DNA from: Actinomycetota bacterium
Lineage (GTDB): Bacteria > Actinomycetota > Acidimicrobiia > Acidimicrobiales > Ilumatobacteraceae
Length of the DNA: 64,000 nucleotides
Direction: 5' to 3'
NCBI GenBank assembly: GCA_963169665.1
Contig: CAUJET010000033.1
Coordinates: 1 to 64,000 of the forward strand
Shown here: piece after piece, positions 56,601 to 64,000 of the stretch
How positions within the stretch are numbered: position 1 is the first letter of the stretch
How the letters are laid out: each line of letters starts with the position of its first letter
Position numbers and translations under genes: made by a program
Notes under the pieces: generated by a model
Told to the model about the DNA's origin: nothing
What the model saw: only the letters and a program-made list of their open reading frames with translations
The model's database searches: none

Positions 56601-57032
56601 GTGGAGCGGACCTACTTCCATCAGGTGCAGGACGTGTTCGAGGGCTTCGTCATCGACGTCGCCGGCACGCTGCACTCGACCGCACACGGGCGGGGTCTCA
56701 AGGTCTGGTACGACGACTCGACCCGTGAGCACTACGAAGCGCAGCTGATCCGCGTCGACGGCGCAGTCGTGCTCGAGATCGGGTTCCACGCCGAGTACCC
56801 CAAGGTCGCCGAGAACGATGCCGTGCTCGGCCGACTGCTCGGCGAGGAACAGGTCTGGCGTGGAGAACTCGGCGACGAACCCGAGGCGGGTGTGTTCATC
56901 GGCGTCGACCGGTGGCGCCGGATCTCGGAGGTCTGGGACGAACCCGACCCCGACGACGTCGACGTCGCGATCGAGATCGCGGCCCGCCTCGCCGACTACG
57001 TCTCCGTGCTGGAACCCCTCAGACGGGCCTGA
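56601..57032 (+). CDS. hypothetical protein
   Basis: 143 residues, no recognised family. It is acidic with Trp-rich alternating strands (GFVIDVAGTLHSTAHGRGL, VVLEIGFHAEYP, WRGELGDEPEAGVFIGVDRWRRI) and ends in a helix (VAIEIAARLADYVSVLEPL), a ligand-binding-like small alpha/beta arrangement. It converges on ccdA across a short hairpin. The leaderless hexamer supports the gene call. Confidence 0.65.
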   Translation: MERTYFHQVQDVFEGFVIDVAGTLHSTAHGRGLKVWYDDSTREHYEAQLIRVDGAVVLEIGFHAEYPKVAENDAVLGRLLGEEQVWRGELGDEPEAGVFIGVDRWRRISEVWDEPDPDDVDVAIEIAARLADYVSVLEPLRRA

Positions 57033-57056
57033 CCGCCCCTCCCACGACGAGGGCGG
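57033..57056. terminator. hairpin between convergent genes
   Basis: CCGCCC and GGGCGG pair over 6 bp with a 12-base loop just after the hypothetical gene and 11 bases before the end of ccdA. Confidence 0.4.
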
Positions 57057-57066
57057 GCCACGTGTG

Positions 57067-57747
57067 TCAGCTGGCCGTGCGCCACATCGGCACGACGTCG
57101 TTGACGATGCCGAGCACGGCGATCCCCAACAGCAGCACGCCGGACGCGATCCCGACCGCCTGGTGCCGCTTGGTGAGGAAGCGGGTGATGGACCGCTGCG
57201 CTGCTTGTGCGAGCAGCGGCAACAGCACGAGCGGCCAGCCGAACCCGAGTCCGAAGGCCAGGAAGTAGCCGAGCGAGTCGAGGAAGCTGCCGGCACCGGC
57301 GACCGATCCGATCGTGAACGCCGAGACGATCAACGGACCGGTGCACGGCAGCGTCATCGGGGCGAGCATGGTGCCGTACACGAACGCTCCGGCAGCCGGA
57401 TTCCGCATCACCGGGGCAGACGTCATCGTCAGCCGGGTGAAGGGGTTCTTCCCGAACAGCATCGCGACGCCGAGCACGAGCACGAGCCCGTACAGCACCG
57501 GCAGCACCACACCGAGCACGTCGGCGACCGCGGCGTTCAGCAGATGGAACAGCCCGCCGATGGCGACGAGCAACACCATCACCCCGGCGAACACCATCAC
57601 CCCGAGGAACGGCATCCAGCGTCTCGCACGCGGGTTGTTCGACTGCTGGGCGAACATGACGAACATCCCCGGGTAGAGCGGCAACATGCACACGTTGCCG
57701 AGGATGGCCGCGTTGCCGAGCGCGAACGGCTCGAAGAAGGCGCTCAC
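57067..57747 (-). CDS. ccdA: CcdA-type membrane thiol-disulfide reductase
   Basis: 226 residues with six membrane helices. The two redox cysteines are in LGNVCMLPLYPG (about residue 20) and TLPCTGPLI (about 135), each on a Pro-flanked helix as in CcdA/DsbD-beta. It passes electrons from cytoplasmic thioredoxin to an outside thioredoxin-like partner, here almost certainly the lipoprotein encoded 7 bases upstream. Starts at GTG 57747, with GAGGCG upstream. Confidence 0.9.
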   Translation of the reverse strand: MSAFFEPFALGNAAILGNVCMLPLYPGMFVMFAQQSNNPRARRWMPFLGVMVFAGVMVLLVAIGGLFHLLNAAVADVLGVVLPVLYGLVLVLGVAMLFGKNPFTRLTMTSAPVMRNPAAGAFVYGTMLAPMTLPCTGPLIVSAFTIGSVAGAGSFLDSLGYFLAFGLGFGWPLVLLPLLAQAAQRSITRFLTKRHQAVGIASGVLLLGIAVLGIVNDVVPMWRTAS

Positions 57748-57754
57748 GGTCGCC

Positions 57755-58486
57755 TCAGCCCTGCCCGGTCACCTTCGCGACGATGTCGTCGACCGACTCG
57801 AACCCGGTGACCAGCTCACCTGCGTGGCCCATGGGGTCGATGACGACCTTCGGCGTGCTCGGCGGGTTGGCCGCCGACTGCCCGAGACCGTCGACAAATG
57901 CGGCCAACGCCTCAGGGGTCATGACCGCGAAACGAACGGCATCGAAACCGTTGTCGGCGGCGTACTCGGCGACGTCGGCGGACGACAGGTCGGTCTCCAC
58001 GCTCAACGCGATGAACACGGCCTGATCGCCCAGCTGCTCGGCTGCAGCGTTCGTGGCCCCCAGTTGTTCCTTGCACTTCGGGCACCAGGTGGCGAAGGTC
58101 TCGACGAACACCGGCGTGCCATGGAAATCGTCGAGCGTGAACGTCGCACCGTCGACGTCGGTGAGCGCGATGGTCTGCCACGCGGGCAGGGCCATCGCCT
58201 CGTCGGTCATCGCCTCGTCGGTCATCGCCTCGTCGACCATCGAGTCCTCGGTCATCGAGTCCTCGGTCATCGCCTCGTCGACCATCGAGTCCTCGGTCAT
58301 CGCCTCGTCGACCATCGAGTCCTCGGTCATCGCCTCGTCGGTCATCGCCTCGGTCGCGGTCGTGGCGGCGTCGGCGGTGCCGCTGGCCTCGTCGGTGTCG
58401 GACGAGCCGCACGCGGCGAGCACGGATGCCGCGACGATCGTTGCGGCAGCGAGGCGGAAGCGCAGTCGGGGGGTGTTCGGGTTCAT
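57755..58486 (-). CDS. TlpA-like thioredoxin-fold lipoprotein with pentapeptide-repeat linker
   Basis: 243 residues. Lipobox VLAAC (Cys about residue 26), then about 50 residues of Met/acid pentapeptides such as AMTDE, AMTED and SMVDE, then a thioredoxin fold with active site WCPKC (about residue 134) in ETFATWCPKCKEQ, and a cis-Pro near NPPSTPKVVID. It should act outside the membrane as a disulfide reductase kept reduced by CcdA. The periodic Met residues could also bind copper (speculation). ATG 58486 opens directly before the signal peptide. Confidence 0.9.
   Translation of the reverse strand: MNPNTPRLRFRLAAATIVAASVLAACGSSDTDEASGTADAATTATEAMTDEAMTEDSMVDEAMTEDSMVDEAMTEDSMTEDSMVDEAMTDEAMTDEAMALPAWQTIALTDVDGATFTLDDFHGTPVFVETFATWCPKCKEQLGATNAAAEQLGDQAVFIALSVETDLSSADVAEYAADNGFDAVRFAVMTPEALAAFVDGLGQSAANPPSTPKVVIDPMGHAGELVTGFESVDDIVAKVTGQG
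58195..58353 (-). repeat. 15-bp tandem repeat coding Met/acid pentapeptides
   Basis: About ten in-frame 15-base units alternate TCATCGCCTCGTCGG, TCATCGAGTCCTCGG and CATCGCCTCGTCGAC on the plus strand. They encode [AS]M[TV][DE][ED]. The runs are identical enough to slip or recombine, so the copy number probably varies between strains. Confidence 0.85.
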
Positions 58487-58789
58487 GGTGCTGGTCTCCG
58501 TGTCGTTCGGGCGAGCGGGGGCGCGCAGAAGCAGGGCCACCGCTCTGGATGGTGTGATCCGGAAGGGAAGGGGTGTCGCCCGGGGCGTCGCGCCGGGCGG
58601 GGGTTTCAGGCTGCGATCGACATCAGTGCGACGTCGTCAGTGCTGCCATGGCAGAGACCGTACGACCGTCGGCGATCGAAGGCCATGGCGCGCCCGCATC
58701 GTTTCGCAACTGTTTCGCACCTCGTCGTCACCGGGTTCGAATTCGTCCCGGTGAGGCAGCGTTCGCAGGTGATCGTCGGCTGCGTCGGC
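58487..58789. other. 303-bp gap without a convincing gene
   Basis: It holds the upstream region of the thioredoxin lipoprotein and the 3' flank of the PhyH gene. Small frames of 40-60 codons exist on both strands, but none has a ribosome site, promoter hexamer or family look. A GC-rich hairpin-prone stretch lies near 58580-58605. Confidence 0.5.
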
Positions 58790-59665
58790 TCAGCTCGCCG
58801 AGCCGGGTCGGCGGCCGTCGACGAGACCGAGCATGCCGCCGCCTCGGTCCGAGGCGTCGTGCACTCCTCCCCCGAGGAGGTCACGGAGCGGCTGCGGCGC
58901 CCGGTCGATCGCGTCGAGGCCGAGGTTGGCGGCATGGTTCTCGACCGTGCGGAGCCAGCCGACGCAGTACGACAGGGACACCGCCCGTCGACGAGCGTCG
59001 GTGGTGTTCGCGCCACCGCCGTGGACGAGATCGCCGCGGAACAAGATGGCGTCGCCTGCTCGCATCACCGCACGGGCGAGCTCGTTCGGCTGGGCGCCGC
59101 GTCCGACCGGCCAGTGATGACTGCCCGGCGCGACGTGCGTGGCGCCGTTGTCGAGGGTGAAGTCGTCGAGCGCGACGATGGCGTTCACCACGAACGGCGT
59201 CTCGGCAGGAGGCAGGGCCGGCCACGAATCGGTGTCGCGGTGCCGGTACTGCGCGCCTTCGCCGGGCCCGATCTGGATGAGCTCGCCGGCGTTCAACAGC
59301 ACACTGGTGCAACTCGGGCGCATCACCGCAGTCGCCCACTCGACGAGGCGGGGATCGGCGATCAGCGCTGGGGCGGTCTCGGGCAGTTTGGCGACGAGTC
59401 CGTGGAGACGCACGGTGCGCCGCCCCAGGAAGCGGTCGTAGAGCTCCGAGCCGGTGTCGGGCGCGCCGTCGTCCGGATGGCCGCGTAGGTAGCGGTCGAT
59501 CTCGTCGTTCATCCGACCGACCGTGTCGGCGTCGAGCCAGCCGGTCACGATCACGCCACCCGGCTCGAGCGTGAGGGCGACGAGTTCGTCCATCGGCGAC
59601 CCGGCCGGCCGGGTCACCAGCGTCGGCGTGATCGTCGTCGGATCCGTCTCGGGTTCAGTGCTCAT
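58790..59665 (-). CDS. phytanoyl-CoA dioxygenase (PhyH) family oxygenase
   Basis: 291 residues. The iron HxD is HRD in YRHRDTDSWP, and the distal His is in GDLVHGGGANTT with the 2OG Arg following in RRRAVSLSY. ATHVAPGSHHWPVG is the conserved beta-strand region. This is the third PhyH in the window and shares no close neighbours with the others. The minus-strand frame is open upstream, but ATG 59665 has GGGAG 9 bases ahead. Confidence 0.87.
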   Translation of the reverse strand: MSTEPETDPTTITPTLVTRPAGSPMDELVALTLEPGGVIVTGWLDADTVGRMNDEIDRYLRGHPDDGAPDTGSELYDRFLGRRTVRLHGLVAKLPETAPALIADPRLVEWATAVMRPSCTSVLLNAGELIQIGPGEGAQYRHRDTDSWPALPPAETPFVVNAIVALDDFTLDNGATHVAPGSHHWPVGRGAQPNELARAVMRAGDAILFRGDLVHGGGANTTDARRRAVSLSYCVGWLRTVENHAANLGLDAIDRAPQPLRDLLGGGVHDASDRGGGMLGLVDGRRPGSAS

Positions 59666-59921
59666 GCACGGTGCTCCCACGTCGGTGCCGGACTGGTGAA
59701 GAGAGATCGGGGACCGCGTGAGGCAGGTGGTCGGGACATCGCCGCCACTCTCGCAGCTGGTGATCGCCGGGTCGAGAGCGAATCCGTCCCCGGATGACCG
59801 GATGACGTCCGGTCGTCTGCAGCCGCCGCCTCCCGTCGTCCGGGGAAGGGTGAGCGTCGTCGCCCAGGACCGCGAGGGGGCATCCGGGCGACGAGTGCCG
59901 CACCGTTCGCGGTTCCTGCGA

Positions 59922-60320
59922 TCAGCCGGCGGTCGCCCAGATGTCGCGCCACACGCGCCAGGTGCCGTCGGCGTCGATTCGGTAGATGTTGACACCGTTG
60001 CCGGTGTCGGTGGCCGGCTCGCCGCCGTCGCGAGGGGTGTCGACGGACTGGTACCGGTACCACTCGTAGGCCAACCCGTCCGCCACGACCAGTTCGACGG
60101 TCGTCTTGTTCCAGACCGTGTGGACTGCCTCGAAGTAGCCGGCGACCCAGGCGGCGACGGCTTCCGTGCCGGCGATCGGGTCGCTGTTCGGCGGCATCAT
60201 GACGATGTCGTCGGTGACCGTGGTGAGGAAGCGGGCGAGGTCGTTGCTGTTGATCGCCGTGAGGTACGCCTCGTGGGCGAGGTGGACGGCGGCTTCGGTC
60301 GTGAGGATGGTGTCGGACAT
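59922..60320 (-). CDS. SnoaL-like (NTF2 fold) protein
   Basis: 132 residues. YLTAINSNDLARFLTTVTDDIVMMPPNS (about 19-46) is the opening helix-strand of SgcJ/EcaC or SnoaL-like proteins, GTEAVAAWVAGYF the next helix and GTWRVWRDIWATAG the closing strand. It probably binds a small hydrophobic ligand or has isomerase/hydratase activity. AAGGAG precedes ATG 60320. It faces away from the large LuxR regulator across a region with two inverted 19-bp sites, so it is a likely target of that regulator. Confidence 0.87.
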   Translation of the reverse strand: MSDTILTTEAAVHLAHEAYLTAINSNDLARFLTTVTDDIVMMPPNSDPIAGTEAVAAWVAGYFEAVHTVWNKTTVELVVADGLAYEWYRYQSVDTPRDGGEPATDTGNGVNIYRIDADGTWRVWRDIWATAG

Positions 60321-60398
60321 GGTGTGATGCTCCTTCGGGTCGATCCGACGGCGGAGGCGATCGGTCGTGCCGATGGTGCGCCCGCCGGTGCAGTGGTA

Positions 60399-60417
60399 CA
60401 TCGGCCAGGTGGCATAT
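60399..60417 (-). promoter_or_regulatory. 19-bp site, left copy of an inverted operator pair
   Basis: The minus strand reads ATATGCCACCTGGCCGATG, 18 of 19 bases identical to the plus-strand site at 60470. It lies upstream of the SnoaL gene. Confidence 0.7.
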
Positions 60418-60469
60418 TCGGCATCGGTGCCCGGGATGATCTCGCCGATCGTGGTTCGAGCGAGCCGGG

Positions 60470-60488
60470 ATATGCCATCTGGCCGATG
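60470..60488 (+). promoter_or_regulatory. 19-bp site, right copy of an inverted operator pair
   Basis: ATATGCCATCTGGCCGATG, containing the dyad GCCA-N2-TGGC, ends 21 bases before the LuxR start. The 52 bases between copies would hold the divergent promoters. Confidence 0.7.
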
Positions 60489-60509
60489 TCGCCACCGTGA
60501 GGTGGGAAG

Positions 60510-63296
60510 ATGATGCGGCACATGAACACCGCCGGCCCGGGCCCGTCCGCACGTTCGACCATCACCGGGAATCGTTCGACGAACCTGCCGGCGCAGCTGT
60601 CCGAGTTCATCGGGCGCGAGGCGGAGGTGGCATCGGTACGCGAGGCGATCGCCGCTCACCGTCTCGTCAGCCTCACCGGCGCCGGCGGGTGTGGCAAGAC
60701 TCGATTGGCGTACGAGGTCGCCACTCTGGAGCTGCAGCCCGATCGGCACGACGACGGTGTCTGGTGCGTGGAACTGGCGCCGGTCGCGAGCGGCGATCTC
60801 GTTGCTCAGGCGGTCGCAGCCGTGTTCGGGCTGCGCGAGGAGTTCGGTCGGCCGCTGCTCGACACGCTCACCGAACAACTTCGAGATGTCTCGGCACTGG
60901 TCGTCGTCGACAACTGCGAACACCTGCTCGACGATGTGGCGACGGTGGTCGAGACGGTGCTGCGGCAGTGCCCCGGCGTCCGCGTCATCACCACGAGCCG
61001 TGAGGCGCTCGGCGTGTCGGGCGAGGTGGTGTGGCGAGTTCCGTCGCTCGACGAACGGACGGCGTTCGAGTTGTTCGTGCAACGGGCCCGTCACTCGCGC
61101 CCGTCGTTCGAGCCGTCGGATGACGAGCGCCCGGTGATCGCTGACATCGTGTCGCGTCTCGACGGCATCCCGCTCGCGATCGAGCTCGCCGCCGCACGGG
61201 TGCGGATGATGAGCCCGTCACGAATCGCATCGGGGCTCGACGACCGATTCCGGCTCCTCAGTGGCGGCAGCCGCACGGCGATGTCGCGACAACAGACGCT
61301 CGAGGCATCGGTCGCGTGGAGCTACGACCTGCTCAGCCCCGACGAGCAACAGCTCGCCCGCCGTCTGTCGGTGATGCACGGTTTCACGCTCGAAGCGGCA
61401 GAGGGCGTGGCGAGCGACGACGTCTCGGATCGGTACGCCGTCCTCGACGTCCTCACACGACTCGTGGACAAGTCGATGGTGCAGGTCGACCACACGACGA
61501 ACGCTCAGGGCTACCGATTTCTCGACACGGTTCGCCAGTACCTCCTGCAGCGTCTCGCCGATGGCGGCGAGACCGAGGCCGTACGCAGCCGTCATCTGTC
61601 GTACTTCGTCACGCTCGCCGAGCAGACCGCACAGGGTGTGGCGCTGCGCGACGGCGCCGCACTGTTGGCCCTCTTCGAATCCCAGCACGCGAACCTGGAG
61701 TCAGCACTCGAGTTCGCCGTCGGATCGGGCGACCGCGAGTCCGCGCTCCGGCTGGCGACGGCGATGGCGCTGTTCTGGGAGCTGCGCGGCCACCTCGGAC
61801 GAGGCGGGCGATGGCTGGCCAGATTGCTCGACACACCCGACGACGGGCCGAGCGTCCATCGAGCTCGTGCGTGTTGGGCGGCGGCACACCTCGGCCTCTA
61901 CGCCGGCGACCTCGGGACCATGTCGGTCCGCGCGCCCGAGGCGCTCGAGTTGGCCGACATCGTCGACGATGACTGGACGCGGGCCCGGGCGCTCAACACG
62001 CTCGGCTTCGCGACGGCCGTGACCAGACCGCACGACGCGCGGCCGCTGCTCGACCGGAGCATCGAGCTCGGCTCGGCCACCGGCGACCGGTGGGCGGTGC
62101 TCAACAGCCGGAAGATGCTGACCGTCGTGTGCTGGGTCACCGGCGACGACATCGCTGCCACCGACGACATGGAGGCCCTGCGAGAGCTGTCCACACGTCT
62201 CGGGGCCGACTACTTCCTCGCGTGGTATCACGGCCTCCTCGGCACGTTCATCGCCCGTCGTGGCGACCTGGTGGCAGCACGGTCGCACCTCGAGCGGGCG
62301 ATCGAGCTGTGCGACGGCATCGGCGAGCCGATCACCGGTTCGATGGCCCGGGCCTGGCTGTGGAACGTCGACATCGCCCAGGGCGTGTACGACGCGTCGG
62401 AGTCCAGGTGCACCGCGCTGCTGCAGCGTTCCCACGCGACCGGTGGGGGCCTCGCGGTGGCGGACCTCCTCGCCGATCTCGGGCAGATCTCGATCGGACG
62501 CGGCGACGACCAGGCGGCCGTCGACCTGCTCGCTCCCAACTACGCGACGACTCGCGAACACGGCATCCCGTACTTCGTCGTACTGCCCGCGATCGTCGAG
62601 GCGTCCGCGCGACGACGGATCGGCGACCGCTCCGGCGCCGGCGCGCTGCTCGACGACATCGCCGGATTGACCGCGGGGTTCGACAACCAGTCGATGCTCG
62701 CCCGAATCGAGCGCGAGCGCGGACTCCTCGCCCAGGACGCAGGAGACCTCGAGGCCGCAGGGCGCCGCGTCCACGGTGCCTTGTCGACGTTCGCCCGCCT
62801 CGGCCATCGGCCCGATGTCGCTGCCACGCTCGACGCGGTCGCGTCGCTCGCCCAGCGTGCCGAAAGTGATGCCGAGGCAGTCAGGTGCTACGCCGCCGCG
62901 GCGGCGATCCGCAGCGACCTCGGGATCGTCGCACTGCCGTCAGATGCCGCCGTCAGCCAGGCTGCGCTCGACCGGCTCCGAGCCTCGGTCGGCGATGATG
63001 ACTTCACCACGTTCTGGGCAGAGGGATCGTCGCTCTCGATGGAGGAAGCCGTCGAGTACGCGTCGAGGGCGCGAGGAGAACGGAAGCGACCGTCGAGCGG
63101 CTGGGCCAGCCTGACCCCGACCGAACGACGTGTCGTCGCGCTCGTCGCCGAGGGGCTCACGAATCCCCAGATCGCAGCGAGGATGTTCGTCGCCCGCGGG
63201 ACCGTGAAGGTCCATCTCGGGCACGTCTTCACCAAGCTCGGCGTCACCAGCCGCTCCGAGCTCACGGCCCACGCCGTCCGCCGGATGCAGGCGTGA
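60510..63296 (+). CDS. LuxR-family regulator with NB-ARC ATPase and TPR-like repeats
   Basis: 928 residues. LSEFIGREAEVASVREAI leads into Walker A GAGGCGKT (about 57-64), and Walker B is ALVVVDNCEHLL near residue 130, followed by TTSREALGV and GIPLAIELAAARV (GLPL-type motif). TPR-like helices follow to about 840. The C-terminal helix-turn-helix starts at LTPTERRVVALVAEGLTNPQIAARMF near 868. This architecture is a large signal-responsive LuxR activator. ATG 60510 was chosen because of GAGGTGGG upstream. Its binding sites are probably the two 19-bp repeats ahead of it. Confidence 0.92.
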   Translation: MMRHMNTAGPGPSARSTITGNRSTNLPAQLSEFIGREAEVASVREAIAAHRLVSLTGAGGCGKTRLAYEVATLELQPDRHDDGVWCVELAPVASGDLVAQAVAAVFGLREEFGRPLLDTLTEQLRDVSALVVVDNCEHLLDDVATVVETVLRQCPGVRVITTSREALGVSGEVVWRVPSLDERTAFELFVQRARHSRPSFEPSDDERPVIADIVSRLDGIPLAIELAAARVRMMSPSRIASGLDDRFRLLSGGSRTAMSRQQTLEASVAWSYDLLSPDEQQLARRLSVMHGFTLEAAEGVASDDVSDRYAVLDVLTRLVDKSMVQVDHTTNAQGYRFLDTVRQYLLQRLADGGETEAVRSRHLSYFVTLAEQTAQGVALRDGAALLALFESQHANLESALEFAVGSGDRESALRLATAMALFWELRGHLGRGGRWLARLLDTPDDGPSVHRARACWAAAHLGLYAGDLGTMSVRAPEALELADIVDDDWTRARALNTLGFATAVTRPHDARPLLDRSIELGSATGDRWAVLNSRKMLTVVCWVTGDDIAATDDMEALRELSTRLGADYFLAWYHGLLGTFIARRGDLVAARSHLERAIELCDGIGEPITGSMARAWLWNVDIAQGVYDASESRCTALLQRSHATGGGLAVADLLADLGQISIGRGDDQAAVDLLAPNYATTREHGIPYFVVLPAIVEASARRRIGDRSGAGALLDDIAGLTAGFDNQSMLARIERERGLLAQDAGDLEAAGRRVHGALSTFARLGHRPDVAATLDAVASLAQRAESDAEAVRCYAAAAAIRSDLGIVALPSDAAVSQAALDRLRASVGDDDFTTFWAEGSSLSMEEAVEYASRARGERKRPSSGWASLTPTERRVVALVAEGLTNPQIAARMFVARGTVKVHLGHVFTKLGVTSRSELTAHAVRRMQA

Positions 63297-63384
63297 GCTC
63301 ACCGCCGGGGACGGGTCCGTCCGGTCGTTTGTGAACGGACTGCGAACAGGCACCGATCGCCCTGCGGCGGCGAGCGCTGATTCG

Positions 63385-63390
63385 TACCAT
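63385..63390 (+). promoter_or_regulatory. -10 hexamer TACCAT, leaderless start of 63398
   Basis: TACCAT is 7 bases before GTG 63398. Confidence 0.6.
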
Positions 63391-63397
63391 CTGATCC

Positions 63398-64000
63398 GTG
63401 CAGCTGGCCTGGTACTCGACGGGGAACGAAATCGTGATCGGCGCGAACGCCGACGCGCTCCGCGAGCTCGTCGGCGAGGCCCACGACGCTGGCGTCGCAT
63501 GGTGGATCGCGAACGGACACGTGCCCACTGACGACGAGGCGGCCCGGAGGCTTGCGTTCTTGGAACACCACGGGGTATCGCCGTACGCCTTCCCGCTCAC
63601 CGACCCGCAGCCTCGCTTCTCGATCGAGCGGGTGTGGCTGGACGACACCGACGTGCAGTTGCTGATCTCGAACCTGAACTCCGATCTCTACAGCCGCTAC
63701 CCCGAGCCGGGCGCTCTCGTGTTCAGCCTCGAGTCCGCCGACCTCCGGGAAGGTGTCGGCGCGCTGGTGATGGCCGTGCTCGACGACGAGCCGGTCGGCT
63801 GCGGCGCGTTCCGGGTGATCGACGAACGACCGGGGTCCGCCGAGATCAAGCGGATGTACGTGACCCTGGCCGGACGTGGGAAGAAGATCGGCAGCGCATT
63901 GCTGGCCGAGGTGGAACGCTGCGCGGTCGGCATCGACCGGTTCGCGCTCGAGTTCGGGCCGCGCCAGCCCGAGGCACAGGCCATGTTCGAGTCGGCTGGC
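63398..64000 (+). CDS. DUF3291-like/GNAT fusion protein, 3'-truncated by window edge
   Basis: 201 codons are visible from GTG 63398 and the frame is still open at the window end. Residues 1-72 (VAWWIANGHVPTDDEAARRLAFLEHHGVSPYAFPL in part) match the C-terminal region of DUF3291 monooxygenase-like proteins. From about residue 110 a GNAT acetyltransferase follows, with VGCGAFRVI and the acetyl-CoA loop VTLAGRGKKIGSALLAEV, then ALEFGPRQPEAQAMFESAG. The fusion suggests a ligand-sensing or substrate-binding front end on an acetyltransferase. Confidence 0.75.
   Translation, partial: MQLAWYSTGNEIVIGANADALRELVGEAHDAGVAWWIANGHVPTDDEAARRLAFLEHHGVSPYAFPLTDPQPRFSIERVWLDDTDVQLLISNLNSDLYSRYPEPGALVFSLESADLREGVGALVMAVLDDEPVGCGAFRVIDERPGSAEIKRMYVTLAGRGKKIGSALLAEVERCAVGIDRFALEFGPRQPEAQAMFESAG

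Noticed and set aside
58195..58353. Short regularly spaced repeats as a CRISPR array
   Set aside because: Units are 15 bases with no unique spacers, lie in frame inside a lipoprotein gene and encode pentapeptides. No cas genes are present.
59666..59921. Possible small gene between PhyH and SnoaL genes
   Set aside because: Frames present on both strands lack a start signal or family resemblance. The gap is probably a promoter region only.

Overview
The window is a 64 kb piece of a high-GC actinobacterial chromosome. My best guess is the class Acidimicrobiia (an Ilumatobacter-like organism). This is an inference from base composition, from the many leaderless-looking starts, from a monomeric NADP isocitrate dehydrogenase, and from the wealth of SDRs, P450, BVMO, Fe/2OG oxygenases and amidohydrolases. 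No tRNA, rRNA, phage, transposase or CRISPR array is visible. Genes are densely packed, mostly singly transcribed or in pairs, with hairpins at several convergent ends.

Layout. 1-10.9 kb: redox enzymes (partial FAD oxidoreductase, SDRs, epimerase, P450), an amidohydrolase, a histidine phosphatase, and small enzymes including a nucleoside deoxyribosyltransferase-like gene overlapped by a tiny Cys-rich ORF. 10.9-14.8 kb: succinate-semialdehyde dehydrogenase and isocitrate dehydrogenase. 15-19.2 kb: four genes chained by 4-base GTGA overlaps (DUF3500 lipoprotein, HupE/UreJ-like membrane protein, DUF318 permease, TIGR03943 subunit), probably an envelope metal-handling operon. 19.2-30.8 kb: hydrolases, two nitroreductases, a 1-Cys peroxiredoxin behind a CsoR-like palindrome, a Gfo/Idh/MocA oxidoreductase, two Fe/2OG oxygenases, small cupin and GNAT genes, and a Tat-exported surface protein. 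30.8-38.3 kb: a LuxR-type ATPase regulator, a 62-residue peptide gene, an unusual large inverted repeat, a lipoprotein, and an SPFH / zinc-ribbon / small membrane protein operon resembling Bacillus ydjI-ydjG-ydjH. 38.3-46.2 kb: a BVMO, an AlkC-like DNA glycosylase, a Coq4-like protein divergent from a TetR regulator across a palindrome, and a GntR/membrane-protein pair with its own palindrome. 46.3-54.1 kb: two PhyH oxygenases around a PrnB-like gene broken by a one-base frameshift and fused to a SnoaL domain, then a three-gene block bounded by 46-bp direct repeats of the end of a GcvT-type dehydrogenase. 54.1-64 kb: hydrolase, CcdA/TlpA-like redox pair with Met/acid pentapeptide repeats, a third PhyH, a SnoaL gene divergent from a large LuxR regulator across two inverted 19-bp sites, and a partial DUF3291-GNAT gene.

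Regulation. About twenty starts carry a TAnnnT hexamer 6-8 bases before ATG or GTG, with no Shine-Dalgarno. This pattern was used to choose starts. Family names come from recognised motifs and memory, since no database search was possible.
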